Positions 20,001 to 20,320 of a DNA stretch of 20,320 nt are shown here, piece by piece. The first letter of the stretch is position 1. Every line of letters starts with the position of its first letter. Made by a program: the position numbers and the translations under genes. Origin of the DNA: Ectocarpus siliculosus (lineage: Eukaryota; Sar; Phaeophyceae; Ectocarpales; Ectocarpaceae); the NCBI GenBank assembly GCA_000310025.1, contig FN649743.1:403785-424104 (forward strand), read 5' to 3'. Below the pieces are notes generated by a model. That model made no database searches and was not told the origin of the DNA. It was given only the letters and a program-made list of their open reading frames with translations.

Positions 20001-20320
20001 TCCTCGTCGTTCTCGTAGTTTCGTTTCGCTAGGGGAATATTGTTCATTGTCATGTGTCGTTTTCACCACCCTGTGTGTTTAGGTTCGGTTGTGACTACAA
20101 AAAGAAGAGGGGGTCGTGGATGGGGATGCAGGGGGAGTTTATTTCGTGAAGCAGCTGCAGTGGCAGCAACAACAACATCAGCAGGAACGGCACCAACAAC
20201 AGTGGCTTTGTTTCTCTGCGCCATGGGCCTGCACGCATTGCCTTGCATCCGGCGAGACTCCCCCCCCCCTCCATTTTCCTCAAAATCGTGACCCCTTTTT
20301 TCATCGAACATGCACAGCTG
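11390..20320 (+). CDS. CAS: Oxidosqualene cyclase, cycloartenol synthase type; C-terminal part beyond the right edge
   Basis: Cyclises 2,3-oxidosqualene at the ER membrane, the first committed step of sterol synthesis. Thirteen exons are visible: 11390-11457, 11525-11650, 12765-13023, 13424-13513, 14064-14216, 15200-15409, 15829-15950, 16398-16473, 16686-16813, 17359-17469, 17942-18092, 18751-18879 and 19494-19562. All introns are GT..AG and every phase closes, giving 564 residues. Family landmarks in order: [39 protein letters not shown], a QW motif [70 protein letters not shown] and [12 protein letters not shown] with catalytic Asp557. Tyr485, His551 and Ile555 match the cycloartenol-forming residues Tyr410, His477 and Ile481 of Arabidopsis CAS1; lanosterol synthases differ there. 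The exons from 12765 on are secure. The first two exons add a basic start and a membrane-segment-like stretch; they join in phase and supply the only good ATG, but are inferred. DCTGE replaces the usual DCTAE. About a third of the protein is missing on the right. Confidence 0.95.
12566..12759. repeat. CT-rich pyrimidine tract ending at a cyclase 3' splice site
   Basis: About 190 bases of CT and CCCTCT units on the coding strand, broken by a few GG and TATATATC interruptions. It leads directly into the acceptor CTCGAAG at 12764, so it serves as a much enlarged polypyrimidine tract. It is open in one frame as a Leu/Ser repeat, which I do not count as coding. Confidence 0.9.
13116..13138. repeat. 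Short interstitial telomere-like CCCTAA repeat
   Basis: CCCTATCCCTAACCCTAACC gives about four units of the TTAGGG-type telomere repeat read on its C-rich strand. It sits in the cyclase intron 13024-13423, about 90 bases after the donor. It may be chance or a scar of break repair. Confidence 0.5.
13518..13686. repeat. GTT/GTC-rich repeat just after a cyclase 5' splice site
   Basis: A degenerate GTY array (GTCGTC, GTTGTT, GTCTTCGCC) starts within a few bases of the donor at 13514 and runs about 170 bases into the intron. A similar array follows the last visible exon at 19592-19668. Confidence 0.7.
13950..14024. repeat. (TGTC)n-(TC)n microsatellite upstream of a cyclase 3' splice site
   Basis: Six TGTC-type units followed by about 23 uninterrupted TC dinucleotides, then a C run and the acceptor CCGCAG at 14063. 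With the tract at 12566 it is a second greatly extended pyrimidine tract on the sense strand of the same gene. Confidence 0.95.
14203..14301. repeat. Duplicated exon-intron junction in the cyclase gene
   Basis: Bases 14203-14239 (GAAACCACCAGCAG, then GTGTGTTCCTCCAAAAATGTTCC) recur at 14265-14301 as GAAACCTCCAGCAG, then ATTAATTCCTCAAAAAATGTTCC. The first copy spans the real donor at 14216/14217. In the second copy the GT has become AT, so it is a dead splice site within the intron. Confidence 0.8.
14571..14604. repeat. Short tandem duplication GAGCATGTCTGCCCA
   Basis: Two adjacent copies of GAGCATGTCTGCCCA with a linking A, inside the intron 14217-15199. No coding or splice role is apparent. 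Confidence 0.7.
15766..15795. repeat. (GCAC)n tetranucleotide microsatellite
   Basis: Seven units of GCAC in a row in the intron just before the cyclase exon at 15829. It is a simple repeat with no other signal. Confidence 0.95.
15986..16104 (-). repeat. Two inverted-orientation copies of the dispersed GACGTC repeat
   Basis: On the minus strand 16033-15986 reads CAACCGCACTGAGACTGACG, then TCTTTCATTGGTCAG. The neighbour at 16104-16057 reads AAGACTGACGTATTTTCATT, then GCTCAGGCGGTTAAC. Both match the copies at 9343-9738 but lie in the opposite orientation, inside the cyclase intron 15951-16397. Confidence 0.75.
18106..18366. repeat. GA/ACAGAG purine-rich repeat just after a cyclase 5' splice site
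   Basis: A G run, GAGAGA units and then degenerate ACAGAGAG units fill about 250 bases starting shortly after the donor at 18093. Unlike the CT tracts at 12566 and 13950, this one is purine-rich on the sense strand and lies at the 5' rather than the 3' end of its intron. Confidence 0.85.
18619..18735. repeat. CTG-rich triplet repeat leading into a cyclase 3' splice site
   Basis: Degenerate GCTGCT/GTTGCT with a pure CTG core near 18667-18696, ending just before the acceptor TTTCGCCCAG at 18750. It is open in several frames (poly-Ala, poly-Leu), but the cyclase protein reads on only from 18751, so I treat it as intronic. Confidence 0.85.
19254..19301 (+). repeat. Sixth, more diverged copy of the dispersed repeat
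   Basis: CCTTTTTCATTGCCAGTCGA, then TCAGCCGGTTAGCGCCATCGGTACC, matches the right half of the copies at 9343-9738 (CCTTTTCATCGGCCAGCTGG, then TTGCCGCGGTCAATGCC). The ACTGACGTC half is absent. It lies in the cyclase intron 18880-19493. Confidence 0.55.
19563..20320 (+). other. Start of a cyclase intron running to or beyond the right edge
   Basis: After the donor GGTAAAG at 19563 I find no exon matching the expected continuation of an oxidosqualene cyclase (the helices after DCTGEGLK, then a QW motif). The stretch holds a GTT/GTC array (19592-19668) and a CAGCAACAACAACATC-like run near 20160-20200. Open frames here are repeat-driven. Confidence 0.6.

Noticed and set aside
1-20320. Prokaryotic systems, CRISPR arrays, tRNA or rRNA genes
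   Set aside because: Spliced eukaryotic genes throughout. The repeats are microsatellites or diverged duplications without regular spacers, and I found no tRNA box pattern or rRNA-like stretch.

Overview
The window is eukaryotic nuclear DNA. Its genes are split into short exons with strong frame and GC3 bias, bounded by GT..AG introns that are mostly several hundred bases to more than 2 kb long. Microsatellites are abundant. The moderately GC-rich exons, long introns, alternating gene strands and a plant-type (cycloartenol-type) oxidosqualene cyclase together suggest a photosynthetic stramenopile, most likely a brown alga of the Ectocarpus kind. That taxon is an inference from gene architecture and protein features; no database search was possible.

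Layout, left to right. (1) Bases 1-149, minus strand: an open reading frame that runs off the left edge and looks like the low-complexity N-terminus of an unidentified protein. (2) Bases 1403-5143, plus strand: a complete six-exon gene for a secreted or luminal FKBP-type peptidyl-prolyl isomerase of 160 residues; every splice phase closes. (3) Bases 5144-7277: a convergent 3' region holding a diverged tandem duplication of about 175 bp and a two-base N gap. (4) Bases 7278-9906, minus strand: an NDUFA1-like (MWFE-like) accessory subunit of mitochondrial complex I. It is made of two short exons separated by a 2.4-kb intron that carries a large diverged inverted repeat and copies of a dispersed repeat. 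Its exact C-terminus is uncertain. (5) Bases 9919-11389: a divergent intergenic region with a GA microsatellite. (6) Base 11390 to beyond the right edge, plus strand: an oxidosqualene cyclase. Thirteen exons are visible, about 564 residues, through the catalytic DCT motif. The C-terminal third or so lies outside the window.

The cyclase is the most informative gene. All three positions commonly used to tell cycloartenol synthase from lanosterol synthase (Arabidopsis CAS1 Tyr410, His477, Ile481) lie in the window, and all are of the cycloartenol type. The two best-supported upstream exons, joined in phase, give it an N-terminal basic stretch and a predicted membrane segment that animal and plant cyclases do not have. 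The three recognisable genes (protein folding, respiration, sterol synthesis) are unrelated housekeeping functions on alternating strands (-, +, -, +). I saw no operon, mobile-element gene, CRISPR array, tRNA or rRNA. Most non-coding structure is repeats: CT/GA microsatellites, GTY and CTG runs, a dispersed element of about 50-80 bp in both orientations, and local duplications, one of which copies a 5' splice site.
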